The notes beneath the pieces were generated by a model. It saw only the letters and a list, made by a program, of their open reading frames with translations, was not told the DNA's origin and made no database searches. A stretch of 64,000 bases of DNA, taken from assembly GCF_016722785.1 (NCBI RefSeq), contig NZ_JAEQNE010000006.1, positions 168,501-232,500 on the forward strand. Reading direction: 5' to 3'. The DNA is from Ramlibacter monticola (GTDB lineage: Bacteria; Pseudomonadota; Gammaproteobacteria; Burkholderiales; Burkholderiaceae_C). Position numbers and translations under genes: made by a program. Shown here piece by piece: positions 24,123 to 32,661 of this stretch; within the stretch, counting starts at the first letter, position 1; each line of letters begins with the position of its first letter.

Positions 24123-24956
24123 ATGCCAGTCATCGCACTGACCCAGGAAATGGGCTCGCTGGCCAAGGACGTCGCCGAGCGCGTCGCCCAGATCGCCGGC
24201 CTGGCCATCATGCGCAACGAGGTGGTGGACAACGTGGCGGAGCGCATGCACCTGCCGCCCAGCCTGATCCGCCGCGTGCGCGAAGGCAAGGCCGGCCTGG
24301 TCGAGCGCTTCACCACCGACAAGCAGCAGTTCGCGCTCTACACGGAGGAGGAGGTCCTCCACCAGGCGGAGCGCGGCAACGTCATCCTGCGCGGCTGGGG
24401 CGCCACCCGCGTGCTGCACGCCGTGCCCCACGTCCTGCGGGTGCGCGTCACGCGCTCGTTCGACTCGCGCGTCAAGTGGGTGATGGACGACCTGGAGACC
24501 GACAACCGCGCGTCGGCGGAAGCCGAGGTGCGCCGCAGCGACAACGCACACGCCGCGCGCATGCACACCACCTATGGCGTCACCTGGGGCGATCCGCTGC
24601 TGTACGACCTGGTGATCAACACCGACCGCGTCACGGTGGAGGGCGCCGCGCAGACGATCCTCTCGCTGGCGGCGCAGCCCGAGTTCCAGGAGACGCCGCA
24701 GTCGCGCGCGAAGCTCGCGGGGCTGGCGCTGGCGGCGAAGGTGCGCGCGGCGCTGAAGGCCAACGCATCCACGCAGCACACGGACGTGCAGATCGACGCA
24801 TCTGAAGGGCGCGTGGTGTTGAGCGGGATCGTGGTCAACGAGAAGGAGAAGGTGGAAGCGGAGCGGATCGCGAGTACGGTCGCCGGCGTGGGAAGCGTGG
24901 ACAACCAGCTTCACCTGATGGTGATTTCGCGGAAATTCACTTACGCGAAGACGTGA
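24123..24956 (+). CDS. Cytidylate-kinase-like protein fused to a BON domain
   Basis: 277 residues. The first part resembles the cytidylate kinase-like family (Cmk-2 type): MPVIALTQEMGSLAKDVAER, LTTDK-type segments, VILRGWGATRVLHAVPHVLRVRV and DRVTVEGAAQTIL. The P-loop is not canonical: the usual GxxGxGK is replaced by QEMGSLAKD, so kinase activity is doubtful. The last 75 residues (DVQIDASEGRVVLSGIVVNEKEKVEAERIASTVAGVGSVDNQL) form a BON domain, usually a membrane/ligand-contact module. Adjacent to tctCBA, so perhaps an accessory or regulatory factor. Confidence 0.75.
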   Translation: MPVIALTQEMGSLAKDVAERVAQIAGLAIMRNEVVDNVAERMHLPPSLIRRVREGKAGLVERFTTDKQQFALYTEEEVLHQAERGNVILRGWGATRVLHAVPHVLRVRVTRSFDSRVKWVMDDLETDNRASAEAEVRRSDNAHAARMHTTYGVTWGDPLLYDLVINTDRVTVEGAAQTILSLAAQPEFQETPQSRAKLAGLALAAKVRAALKANASTQHTDVQIDASEGRVVLSGIVVNEKEKVEAERIASTVAGVGSVDNQLHLMVISRKFTYAKT

Positions 24957-24991
24957 ATGTTCCTCACTCCCGCGCAGGCGGGAGCCCCTGG

Positions 24992-25016
24992 AAAGCGGCC
25001 TGCGGGCCGCTTTTTC
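24992..25016 (+). terminator. Intrinsic terminator after the tct unit
   Basis: AAAGCGGCC and GGCCGCTTT arms with a TGCG loop, followed by a T-run. It lies 35 bases past the kinase-like gene and closes the tctCBA transcript. Confidence 0.85.
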
Positions 25017-25025
25017 ATTGCGTCG

Positions 25026-25070
25026 CCATGCCTGGATTCCCGCCTCCGCAGGAATGGCGGGAGGCGGGGT
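25026..25070. repeat. Degenerate dispersed repeat (IPAEAGIQ type)
   Basis: A palindromic TTCCCGCCTCCGCAGGAA unit whose minus-strand translation gives the AIPAEAGIQ peptide typical of a well-known repeat family of betaproteobacterial genomes. A shorter related piece (CTCCCGCGCAGGCGGGAG) is at 24966-24983. Non-coding. Confidence 0.65.
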
Positions 25071-25094
25071 GCGCGGGTCATTCAAACTTTCATT

Positions 25095-25188
25095 GATGCT
25101 CTAACAAAGCATCGTTGATGGTTCGTTTCCCTCGGAACGATGACCCACCTCAAACAACTCCAGGCCCGGCGAGAAATACCTTTAGGTA
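25095..25188. promoter_or_regulatory. Two dyads in the oxlT upstream region
   Basis: GATGC (25095-25099) pairs with GCATC (25109-25113), and TACCTTTAGGTA (25177-25188) is a near-perfect 12-bp palindrome 14 bases before the FNR-type site. The latter resembles LuxR/NarL-type operators. Function unknown; the gap 24957-25319 otherwise holds only the terminator and repeat already listed. Confidence 0.4.
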
Positions 25189-25201
25189 CTTACCCGCGTT
25201 C

Positions 25202-25215
25202 ATGACCGCGGTCAA
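25202..25215. promoter_or_regulatory. FNR-type palindrome upstream of oxlT
   Basis: ATGACCGCGGTCAA, containing the perfect TGACCGCGGTCA dyad, one base off TTGAC-N4-GTCAA. Its centre is about 111 bases before oxlT, nearly the same distance as for the tctC site. Confidence 0.6.
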
Positions 25216-25319
25216 TTTTTTGCCCCGCCTGCCGCTTCCAGAATGCGCCGTCCCACCGAAATGCGGCGCGGCGAATCCCACTTCCTCATTGGCGACAGCA
25301 GAGACTCAGGAGACATCGG

Positions 25320-26636
25320 ATGGAAAAGACAGTTGACGCAGTACCGGGCTACGGCGCCCCTGCCAGCGGAGCGCACGCCAGCGCCGGCTACGGATCGGCC
25401 TACCGCTGGGGCCAGCTCGTCATGGGCATCATCTGCATGGCGATGATCGCCAACCTGCAATACGGCTGGACGCTGTTCGTCAACCCGATCGCGGACAAGT
25501 ACCACTGGACCCGGGCGGCGATCCAGGTCGCCTTCACCATCTTCGTGCTGACCGAGACGTGGCTGGTGCCGATCGAGGGCTGGCTGGTCGACAAGTACGG
25601 CCCGCGCGTCGTCGTGATGGGCGGCGGCATCCTGGCCGGCCTCGGCTGGATGATCAACGCCTATGCCGACACGCTGACGCTGCTGTACGTGGGCGCGGCC
25701 GTCGGCGGCGTCGGCGCGGGGGCCGTGTACGGCACCTGCGTGGGCAACGCGCTCAAGTGGTTCCCGGACCGCCGCGGCCTGGCCGCGGGCCTGACGGCCG
25801 CCGGCTTCGGCGCCGGCTCCGCCCTCACCGTGGTGCCCATTTCGGCCTACATCCAGTCGCACGGCTACGAAGCGGCCTTCCTGTACTTCGGCATCGGCCA
25901 GGGCGCGATCATCTTCCTGCTGTCGTGGTTCCTGACCCGCGCCCCCGAGCACAAGAGCGGCGCCGCCGGCTCGGCCAAGGTGATGCAGTCGCGCCGCGAC
26001 TACACCACCGGCGAGATGGTGCGCAAGCCCGTCTTCTGGGTCATGTACCTGATGTTCGTGATGGTCGCCGCCGGCGGCCTGATGGCCACCGCGCAGCTGG
26101 CGCCGATCGCCAGGGATTTCAAGATCGACGGCGTGCCGGTCAACATCATGGGCCTGGTGCTGCCCGCGCTGACCTTCGCGCTGGCCATCGACCGCGTCCT
26201 CAACGGCCTCACCCGTCCCTTCTTCGGCTGGGTGTCCGACCAGATCGGCCGCGAGCTGACGATGTTCATCGCCTTCGCGCTGGAAGCGGTGGGCATCCTT
26301 TGCCTCTACAAGTTCGGCCACAACCCGATCGCCTTCGTGATCCTGACCGGCCTGGTGTTCTTCGCCTGGGGCGAGATCTACAGCCTGTTCCCCTCGACCT
26401 GCGCGGACACCTTCGGCTCGAAGTACGCCGCCGCCAACGCGGGCCTGCTGTACACCGCCAAGGGCACGGCCGCGCTGCTGGTGCCGCTCTCCAGCGTGCT
26501 GACCGCCGCCACCGGCAGCTGGCACGCCGTGTTCATCGTCGCCAGCGTGATGAACGCGATCGCGGCGGCCCTCGCCTGGTTCGCGCTGCGCCCGATGCGC
26601 CGCGCCCACCTGGAGCAGTCGGCGCGCGAAGCCTGA
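25320..26636 (+). CDS. oxlT: Oxalate:formate antiporter (OxlT-like MFS transporter)
   Basis: 438-residue inner-membrane carrier with twelve hydrophobic segments, exchanging external oxalate for internal formate. Charged membrane residues expected for OxlT are present: Arg in NGLTRPFFGWVSDQIGRE and Lys381 in LLYTAKGTAALLVPLSS, corresponding to the substrate-binding Arg/Lys pair of the Oxalobacter protein. The N-terminal 25 residues are Gly/Ala-rich and cytoplasmic. It is part of the oxalate cluster and ends at a shared terminator facing the crp-type gene. Confidence 0.9.
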   Translation: MEKTVDAVPGYGAPASGAHASAGYGSAYRWGQLVMGIICMAMIANLQYGWTLFVNPIADKYHWTRAAIQVAFTIFVLTETWLVPIEGWLVDKYGPRVVVMGGGILAGLGWMINAYADTLTLLYVGAAVGGVGAGAVYGTCVGNALKWFPDRRGLAAGLTAAGFGAGSALTVVPISAYIQSHGYEAAFLYFGIGQGAIIFLLSWFLTRAPEHKSGAAGSAKVMQSRRDYTTGEMVRKPVFWVMYLMFVMVAAGGLMATAQLAPIARDFKIDGVPVNIMGLVLPALTFALAIDRVLNGLTRPFFGWVSDQIGRELTMFIAFALEAVGILCLYKFGHNPIAFVILTGLVFFAWGEIYSLFPSTCADTFGSKYAAANAGLLYTAKGTAALLVPLSSVLTAATGSWHAVFIVASVMNAIAAALAWFALRPMRRAHLEQSAREA

Positions 26637-26656
26637 ACGGGACCGCCGCCAACGGA

Positions 26657-26682
26657 AACGGGCGCCTCGGCGCCCGTTTTTT
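26657..26682. terminator. Bidirectional intrinsic terminator
   Basis: AACGGGCGCC and GGCGCCCGTT arms with a TC-rich turn, then TTTT, between convergent oxlT and the Crp/Fnr-type gene. Confidence 0.85.
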
Positions 26683-26695
26683 CATTGGGAGGGAT

Positions 26696-27304
26696 TCATA
26701 TCTTTCCGCGCGACTTCAGCCGGCTCAGCGTTTCCGCGGAAAGGTTGAGGTAGGAGGCCGTTTCCTTCTTCGGCAGCCGCTCCTCCAGCTCCGGATGCTT
26801 GCGGAAGAAGCGCTTCACGCGCCCCGGCGCATCGAGCAGGTGCAGCGTGATCGTGTGCGCCATGATCTCGCTCATGACGTACATCACGTCGTACTCGAAC
26901 ACCTGCTTCAGGCCCGGGTGCCGCTCGATGAAGGCGACCCAGTCGCGCAGCGGCAGCTTGGCCACCCGCGCCTTGGTCACGCACACGATGCTGTAGGGCG
27001 CCGGGGTGCCGAGCCGCCAGGCGGCGTAGCTCGTCTCCATCTGCCCTTCGTCGGCGAAGCGCAGGATCATCTCCTTGGCCTCGCGGTTGCTCACCACGCG
27101 CTTGAGGATGCCTTCGAGGATGAAGTACTGCTCCATCTCGTGGACCCCCTGGTTCAGCAGCGCTTCCCCCTTCTGGCAATCGACGACGACCAGGAGCGGT
27201 TCCAGCTCTGCCATCTGCGCCGCCGTCATGCCCTTGAGCACCACGTTATGCGCCAGCTGGACCCGGATCACATTGCGTTCTGGATGTTGTTCTATCGAGG
27301 ACAT
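26696..27304 (-). CDS. Crp/Fnr-family transcriptional regulator of the oxalate region
   Basis: 202 residues: an N-terminal cyclic-nucleotide-fold sensor domain ([31 protein letters not shown]) and a C-terminal helix-turn-helix ([26 protein letters not shown]). The recognition helix reads E-T-L-S-R, the E-x-x-S-R pattern by which FNR reads TTGA, rather than the R-E-x-x-x-R of CRP. There is no N-terminal Cys cluster, so it is not an Fe-S oxygen sensor; the effector is unknown. Divergent from oxc with a TTGACCGCAGTCAA site between them, suggesting control of oxc, oxlT and tctC and possibly itself. Confidence 0.9.
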   Translation of the reverse strand: MSSIEQHPERNVIRVQLAHNVVLKGMTAAQMAELEPLLVVVDCQKGEALLNQGVHEMEQYFILEGILKRVVSNREAKEMILRFADEGQMETSYAAWRLGTPAPYSIVCVTKARVAKLPLRDWVAFIERHPGLKQVFEYDVMYVMSEIMAHTITLHLLDAPGRVKRFFRKHPELEERLPKKETASYLNLSAETLSRLKSRGKI

Positions 27305-27348
27305 GGATTCGGCACCGAGGGATTCCCCTCAATGCATTTTTTCGAAAA

Positions 27349-27362
27349 TTGACCGCAGTCAA
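27349..27362. promoter_or_regulatory. FNR-type palindrome between the regulator gene and oxc
   Basis: TTGACCGCAGTCAA, perfect dyad, centred about 80 bases before the oxc ATG and 51 before the divergent regulator ATG, so it can serve both. Confidence 0.7.
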
Positions 27363-27434
27363 GAGGGTTTGCCGAGGGCGACTTCTACCATTCTCGCACT
27401 CCCGAAACCCGGACCTTCACTGGACGCATTCACC

Positions 27435-29165
27435 ATGACCACCGAAACGCAGGATCGCGAAACGACCGACGGCTTCCATCTCGTCATCGACGCCCTGAAG
27501 CTCAACGACATCGACACGATCTTCGCCCTGCCGGGCATCCCGATCACGGACTTCCTGCGCATGGCGCAGGCGGACGGCCTGAAGGTCATCTCCTTCCGCC
27601 ACGAGCAGCACGCCGGCAACGCCGCCGCCGCCGCCGGCTTCATCACCCAGAAGCCCGGCATCTGCTTCACCGTGTCGGCCCCCGGCTTCCTGAACGGCCT
27701 CACCGCGCTGGCCAACGCCACCACCAACTGCTTCCCGATGATCCTGATCTCCGGCTCCAGCGAGCGCGAGATCGTCGACCTGCAGCAGGGCGACTACGAG
27801 GAGATGGACCAACTGGCCATCGCCAAGCCCCTGTGCAAGGCCGCCTTCCGCGTGCTGCACGCCGAGGACATCGGCGTCGGCATCGCCCGCGCCATCCGCG
27901 CCGCCGTCTCCGGCCGCCCGGGCGGCGTGTACCTGGACCTGCCCGCCAAGCTGTTCGCGCAGACGATGGACAAGGAAGCGGGCCAGAAGTCGCTGATCAA
28001 GGTCGTCGACCCGGCGCCGAAGCAGATTCCCGCGCCGGACGCGATCAAGCGCGCGGTCGACCTGCTGAAGGGCGCGAAGAAGCCGCTGGTCATCCTGGGC
28101 AAGGGCGCCGCCTACGCGCAGGCCGACGCCGAGATCAAGAACTTCGTCGAGAAGAGCGGCATCCCCTACCTGCCGATGTCCATGGCCAAGGGCCTGCTGC
28201 CCGACAACCACAACCTGTCCGCCTCCGCCGCCCGTTCCTACGTGCTGGCCGAAGCCGACGTGGTGATGCTGGTGGGCGCGCGCCTGAACTGGCTGCTGTC
28301 GCACGGCAAGGGCAAGACCTGGGGCGCCGGCGCCTCCAAGGAAGCAGGCAAGCAGCAGTTCATCCAGATCGACATCTCGCCGACGGAGGCCGACAGCAAC
28401 GTCGCCATCGCCGCGCCCCTGGTGGGCGACATCGGTTCCTGCATCTCCGCGCTCAACACCGCCATCGCCTCCGGCTGGAGCAAGCCGCCGTCCGACTGGA
28501 CGGGCGCGATCGCCGAGCGCAAGGACAAGAACCTGACCAAGATGGCCGAGACGCTGGCGAAGAACCCGCCGGTGATGAACTTCCACAGCGCGCTGAACGT
28601 CATCAAGAACACGGTCAAGGAGAACCCGAAGGCCTACCTGGTGAACGAGGGCGCCAACGCGCTGGACTTCACCCGCTCCATCGTCGACATGTACGAGCCG
28701 CGCAGGCGCCTCGACGTGGGCACCTGGGGCATCATGGGAATCGGCATGGGCTTCGCCGTCGCGGCGGCGGCCATCACCGGCGAGCAGGTCATCGCGGTGG
28801 AAGGCGACAGCGCCTTCGGCTTCAGCGGCATGGAAGTCGAAACGATCTGCCGCTACGAGCTGCCGGTGTGCGTGGTCGTGATGAACAACAACGGCATCTA
28901 CAAGGGCACCGACGTCAACCCGCGCGGCGACGCGATGGCGCCCACGCAGTTCGTCAAGAACGCCCGCTACGACCAGATGATGCAGGCCTTCGGCGGCGTC
29001 GGCGTGGTCGCGAAGAACCCCGAGGAACTCGATCGCGCCCTGAAGGAAGCGATCGCCTCGCGCCGGCCGACGCTGATCAACGCGATCATCGACGAGACGG
29101 CGGGCACCGAGTCGGGCCGCATCACGAGCCTGAATCCGGCGGCGGCGAAGAAGAAGACCGCGTGA
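27435..29165 (+). CDS. oxc: Oxalyl-CoA decarboxylase
   Basis: 576-residue thiamine-diphosphate enzyme converting oxalyl-CoA to formyl-CoA and CO2. The catalytic Glu57 lies in [15 protein letters not shown]; the thiamine/Mg motif is [33 protein letters not shown] in the C-terminal domain; [17 protein letters not shown] at the N-terminus is typical of Oxc rather than acetolactate synthase. The ATG at 27435 gives a normal length; the upstream frame includes the operator and is not coding. It works with the CoA-transferase 46 bases downstream. Confidence 0.96.
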   Translation: MTTETQDRETTDGFHLVIDALKLNDIDTIFALPGIPITDFLRMAQADGLKVISFRHEQHAGNAAAAAGFITQKPGICFTVSAPGFLNGLTALANATTNCFPMILISGSSEREIVDLQQGDYEEMDQLAIAKPLCKAAFRVLHAEDIGVGIARAIRAAVSGRPGGVYLDLPAKLFAQTMDKEAGQKSLIKVVDPAPKQIPAPDAIKRAVDLLKGAKKPLVILGKGAAYAQADAEIKNFVEKSGIPYLPMSMAKGLLPDNHNLSASAARSYVLAEADVVMLVGARLNWLLSHGKGKTWGAGASKEAGKQQFIQIDISPTEADSNVAIAAPLVGDIGSCISALNTAIASGWSKPPSDWTGAIAERKDKNLTKMAETLAKNPPVMNFHSALNVIKNTVKENPKAYLVNEGANALDFTRSIVDMYEPRRRLDVGTWGIMGIGMGFAVAAAAITGEQVIAVEGDSAFGFSGMEVETICRYELPVCVVVMNNNGIYKGTDVNPRGDAMAPTQFVKNARYDQMMQAFGGVGVVAKNPEELDRALKEAIASRRPTLINAIIDETAGTESGRITSLNPAAAKKKTA

Positions 29166-29211
29166 TCCGCCGGCGTCGCAACGATTTCGAAAACTCCTGA
29201 GGAAGCTCACA

Positions 29212-30459
29212 ATGGGTAAAGCACTCGACGGCATCAAGATCCTCGATTTCACGCACGTGCAATCGGGTCCCACCTGCACGCAACTGCTGGCGTGGTTCGG
29301 CGCCGACGTGATCAAGGTGGAGAAGGCGGGCGAAGGCGACGCCACGCGTGGCCAACTGCGCGACATCCCGGACGTGGACAGCTTGTACTTCACCATGCTG
29401 AACCACAACAAGCGCTCCATCACCCTGGACACGAAGAACCCCAAGGGCAAGGAAGTGCTCATCGAGCTGATCAAGCAGTGCGACGTGCTGGTGGAGAACT
29501 TCGCCCCCGGCGCGCTGGACCGCATGGGCTTCTCGTGGGAACGCATCCAGCAGATCAACCCGCGCATGATCATGGCCTCGGTCAAGGGCTTCGGCCCCGG
29601 CCCCTACGAGGACTGCAAGGTGTACGAGAACGTCGCCCAGTGCGCGGGCGGTGCCGCCTCCACCACCGGCTTCGACGACGGCCCCCCGCTGGTCACCGGC
29701 GCCCAGATCGGCGATTCCGGCACCGGCCTGCACCTGTGCCTGGGCATCGTGACCGCCCTGTTCCAGCGCGAGAAGACCGGCCGCGGCCAGAAGGTGCTGG
29801 CCGCCATGCAGGACGCCGTGCTGAACCTGTGCCGCGTGAAGCTGCGCGACCAGCAGCGCCTGGCGCGCAAGGGCGTGATGGAAGAGTACCCGCAATACCC
29901 CGAAGGCGAGTTCGGCGACGCCGTGCCCCGCGCGGGCAATGCCTCCGGTGGCGGCCAGCCGGGGTGGATCCTGAAGTGCAAGGGCTGGCAGCACGATCCC
30001 AACGCCTACATCTACTTCATCACGCAGGCGCCGGTGTGGGCCGCCATCTGCAAGGTGATCGGCGAGGAGAGCTGGATCACCGACCCGAGCTACGCGACGC
30101 CGAAGGCGCGCCTGCCGCACCTGAAGACGATCTTCTCCCGCATCGAGGAGTGGACCAAGACCAAGACCAAGTTCGAGGCGATGGAGATCCTCAACAAGTA
30201 CGACATTCCCTGCGGCCCGATCCTGTCGATGAAGGAGATCGCCGAGGAGCCGGCGCTGCGCGCCACCGGCACCGTGGTGGAAGTCGACCACCCGACCCGC
30301 GGCAAGTACCTGACGGTGGGCAACCCGATCAAGATGTCCGACAGCGAAACCGAGGTGAAGCGCTCTCCCCTGCTGGGCGAGCACACCGAAGAAGTGCTGG
30401 CGCAACTGGGCTACAAGCCCGACCAGATCGAAGAACTGCGCGCGGCCAAGGTCATCTGA
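29212..30459 (+). CDS. frc: Formyl-CoA:oxalate CoA-transferase
   Basis: 415-residue type III CoA-transferase moving CoA from formyl-CoA to oxalate, regenerating oxalyl-CoA and releasing formate. The catalytic Asp168 is in [15 protein letters not shown], equivalent to Asp169 of the Oxalobacter enzyme. The glycine loop near [10 protein letters not shown] is retained. GAGGAAG lies 8 bases before the ATG. It follows oxc directly, giving the catalytic cycle for oxalate breakdown. Confidence 0.96.
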   Translation: MGKALDGIKILDFTHVQSGPTCTQLLAWFGADVIKVEKAGEGDATRGQLRDIPDVDSLYFTMLNHNKRSITLDTKNPKGKEVLIELIKQCDVLVENFAPGALDRMGFSWERIQQINPRMIMASVKGFGPGPYEDCKVYENVAQCAGGAASTTGFDDGPPLVTGAQIGDSGTGLHLCLGIVTALFQREKTGRGQKVLAAMQDAVLNLCRVKLRDQQRLARKGVMEEYPQYPEGEFGDAVPRAGNASGGGQPGWILKCKGWQHDPNAYIYFITQAPVWAAICKVIGEESWITDPSYATPKARLPHLKTIFSRIEEWTKTKTKFEAMEILNKYDIPCGPILSMKEIAEEPALRATGTVVEVDHPTRGKYLTVGNPIKMSDSETEVKRSPLLGEHTEEVLAQLGYKPDQIEELRAAKVI

Positions 30460-30507
30460 CCGGCCGGGATCCGAGAGAGACAAACCAAACTTATCAAGGG
30501 GCAACAC

Positions 30508-32652
30508 ATGGCCAACTTCCAAGGCGACAAGCAGAAGGTCCGCGCGATCCTGGATGCGGTGAAGAAGGACGGACGCGACTCGCTGACCGCGCCCGAAGGC
30601 AAGCAGATCTGCGACGCCTACGGCATCAACGTGCCGAAGGAAGCCGTCGTCAGCAGCGCCAAGGAGGCCATGAGCACCGCCTCCTCCATGGGCTTCCCGG
30701 TGGTGATGAAGATCGTCTCCCCCGACATCCTGCACAAGACCGAAGCCGGCGGCGTGGTGGTGGGCGTGAAGAGCGCCGACGACGCCGCCACCGCCTACGA
30801 GCAGATCATCGCCAACGCCAGGAAGTACAAGGCCGACGCGAAGATCGTCGGCGTGCAGGTCCAGCAGATGATCAAGGGCGGCCAGGAAACCATCATCGGC
30901 GCGATGACCGACGGCAGCTTCGGCAAGCTGGTCGCCTTCGGCATGGGCGGCGTGCTGGTCGAAGTGCTGAAGGACGTGACCTTCCGCCTGGCGCCGGCGA
31001 CGCGTGAAGACGCCGCCTCCATGCTGGACGGCATCCAGGCCGCGGAAATCCTGAAGGGCGTGCGCGGCGCCAAGCCGGTGAACCGCGAGGCGCTGCAGGA
31101 CACGATCGTCCGCGTCTCGCAGCTGGTCTCCGACTTCCCCGAGATCTCCGAGATGGACCTGAACCCGGTGTTCGCGTCCGACGAGGGCGCGATCGCGGCC
31201 GACGTGCGCATCGTGCTGAATTTCGACCAGAAGCCGGCGCGCTTCCGCCCGGAAGAGAAGGACGTCGTCACGTCCATGAAGCGGATCATGCAGCCGAAGG
31301 CGGTGGCGGTGATCGGCGCTTCCAACGAGGCCGGCAAGATCGGCAACTCGGTGATGAAGAACCTGATCAACGGCGGCTACAAGGGCACGATCTACCCGAT
31401 CCACCCGAAGGAAGCCGAGATCATGGGGATCAAGGCCTACAAGAGCGTGAAGGACATCCCGGGCGAGGTCGACACCGCCGTGTTCGCCATCCCCGCCAAG
31501 CTGGTGGCCGGCGCCCTGAAGGAGTGCGGCGAGAAGAAGATCGCCGGCGCGGTGCTGATCCCCTCCGGCTTCGGCGAGACGGGCAACATCGAAGGCCAGG
31601 AAGAACTGCAGCGCATCGGGCGCGAGTACAACATCCGCCTGATGGGGCCGAACATCTACGGCTTCTACTACACGCCGGCCAACCTGTGCGCCACCTTCTG
31701 CACGGCCTACGACGTCAAGGGCTCCACCGCCCTGTCCTCGCAGTCCGGCGGCATCGGCATGGCCATCATCGGCTTCTCGCGTTCCGCCAAGATGGGCGTC
31801 TCCGCGATCGTCGGCCTGGGCAACAAGTCCGACATCGACGAAGACGACCTGCTGCTGTTCTTCGAGCAGGACGACAACACCAAGGTGATCGCCCAGCACT
31901 GCGAGGACCTGAAGGACGGCCGTGCCTTCGCCGAGGTCGCCCGGCGCGTCTCGAAGAAGAAGCCCGTGATCGTGCTGAAGGCCGGCCGCACCGAGATGGG
32001 CGCCGCCGCCGCCGCGTCGCACACCGGCGCCGTCGCCGGCACCGACAAGATCTATGACGACATCCTGCGCAGCGCCGGCGTGATCCGCGCCAACAGCCTG
32101 CGCCAGATGCTGGAGCTGTCGCGCGGCGTGCCGATCCTGCCGACGCCCAAGGGCGAGAACGTGGTGATCATCACCGGCGCCGGCGGCTCCGGCGTGCTGC
32201 TGTCCGACGCCTGCGTCGACAACGGCCTGAAGCTGATCAAGCCGATGCCCGAGGACCTGGACGCCGCCTTCCGCAAGTTCATCCCGCCGTTCGGCGCGGC
32301 CGGCAACCCGGTGGACATCACCGGCGGCGAGCCGCCCATCACCTACGTGAACACGGTGCGCCTGGGCCTGGAGGACGACCGCATCCACGCCCTGATCCTG
32401 GGCTACTGGCACACGATCGTCACGCCTCCGATGGTCTTCGCCCGCAACATGGTGCAGGTCGTCAACGAGATGAAGGAGAAGGGCAAGGTCAAGCCCGTCG
32501 TCGCCTCGCTCGCCGGCGACGTGGAAGTCGAGGAAGCGGCGCAGTACCTGTACGAGAACGGCATCCCCGCCTACGCCTACTCCACCGAACTGCCGGTGGA
32601 AGTGCTGGGGGCCAAGTACAAGTGGGCCCGCGCCGCGGGCCTGCTGAAGTAA
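30508..32652 (+). CDS. NDP-forming acyl-CoA ligase, probably oxalate/formate-linked
   Basis: 714 residues in the order ATP-grasp (beta) domain first (residues 1-240: GFPVVMKIVSPDILHKTEAGGVVVG), then CoA-binding (PKAVAVIGASNEAGKIG) and ligase domains. The phosphorylated His is probably that in ASHTGAVAGTDKIYDD. The family makes or uses acyl-CoA with ADP/ATP. Between frc and formate dehydrogenase, a plausible role is priming the cycle by making oxalyl-CoA or formyl-CoA, or recovering ATP from formyl-CoA; this is inferred from position. Confidence 0.87.
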   Translation: MANFQGDKQKVRAILDAVKKDGRDSLTAPEGKQICDAYGINVPKEAVVSSAKEAMSTASSMGFPVVMKIVSPDILHKTEAGGVVVGVKSADDAATAYEQIIANARKYKADAKIVGVQVQQMIKGGQETIIGAMTDGSFGKLVAFGMGGVLVEVLKDVTFRLAPATREDAASMLDGIQAAEILKGVRGAKPVNREALQDTIVRVSQLVSDFPEISEMDLNPVFASDEGAIAADVRIVLNFDQKPARFRPEEKDVVTSMKRIMQPKAVAVIGASNEAGKIGNSVMKNLINGGYKGTIYPIHPKEAEIMGIKAYKSVKDIPGEVDTAVFAIPAKLVAGALKECGEKKIAGAVLIPSGFGETGNIEGQEELQRIGREYNIRLMGPNIYGFYYTPANLCATFCTAYDVKGSTALSSQSGGIGMAIIGFSRSAKMGVSAIVGLGNKSDIDEDDLLLFFEQDDNTKVIAQHCEDLKDGRAFAEVARRVSKKKPVIVLKAGRTEMGAAAAASHTGAVAGTDKIYDDILRSAGVIRANSLRQMLELSRGVPILPTPKGENVVIITGAGGSGVLLSDACVDNGLKLIKPMPEDLDAAFRKFIPPFGAAGNPVDITGGEPPITYVNTVRLGLEDDRIHALILGYWHTIVTPPMVFARNMVQVVNEMKEKGKVKPVVASLAGDVEVEEAAQYLYENGIPAYAYSTELPVEVLGAKYKWARAAGLLK

Positions 32653-32661
32653 GGAGAAGCG

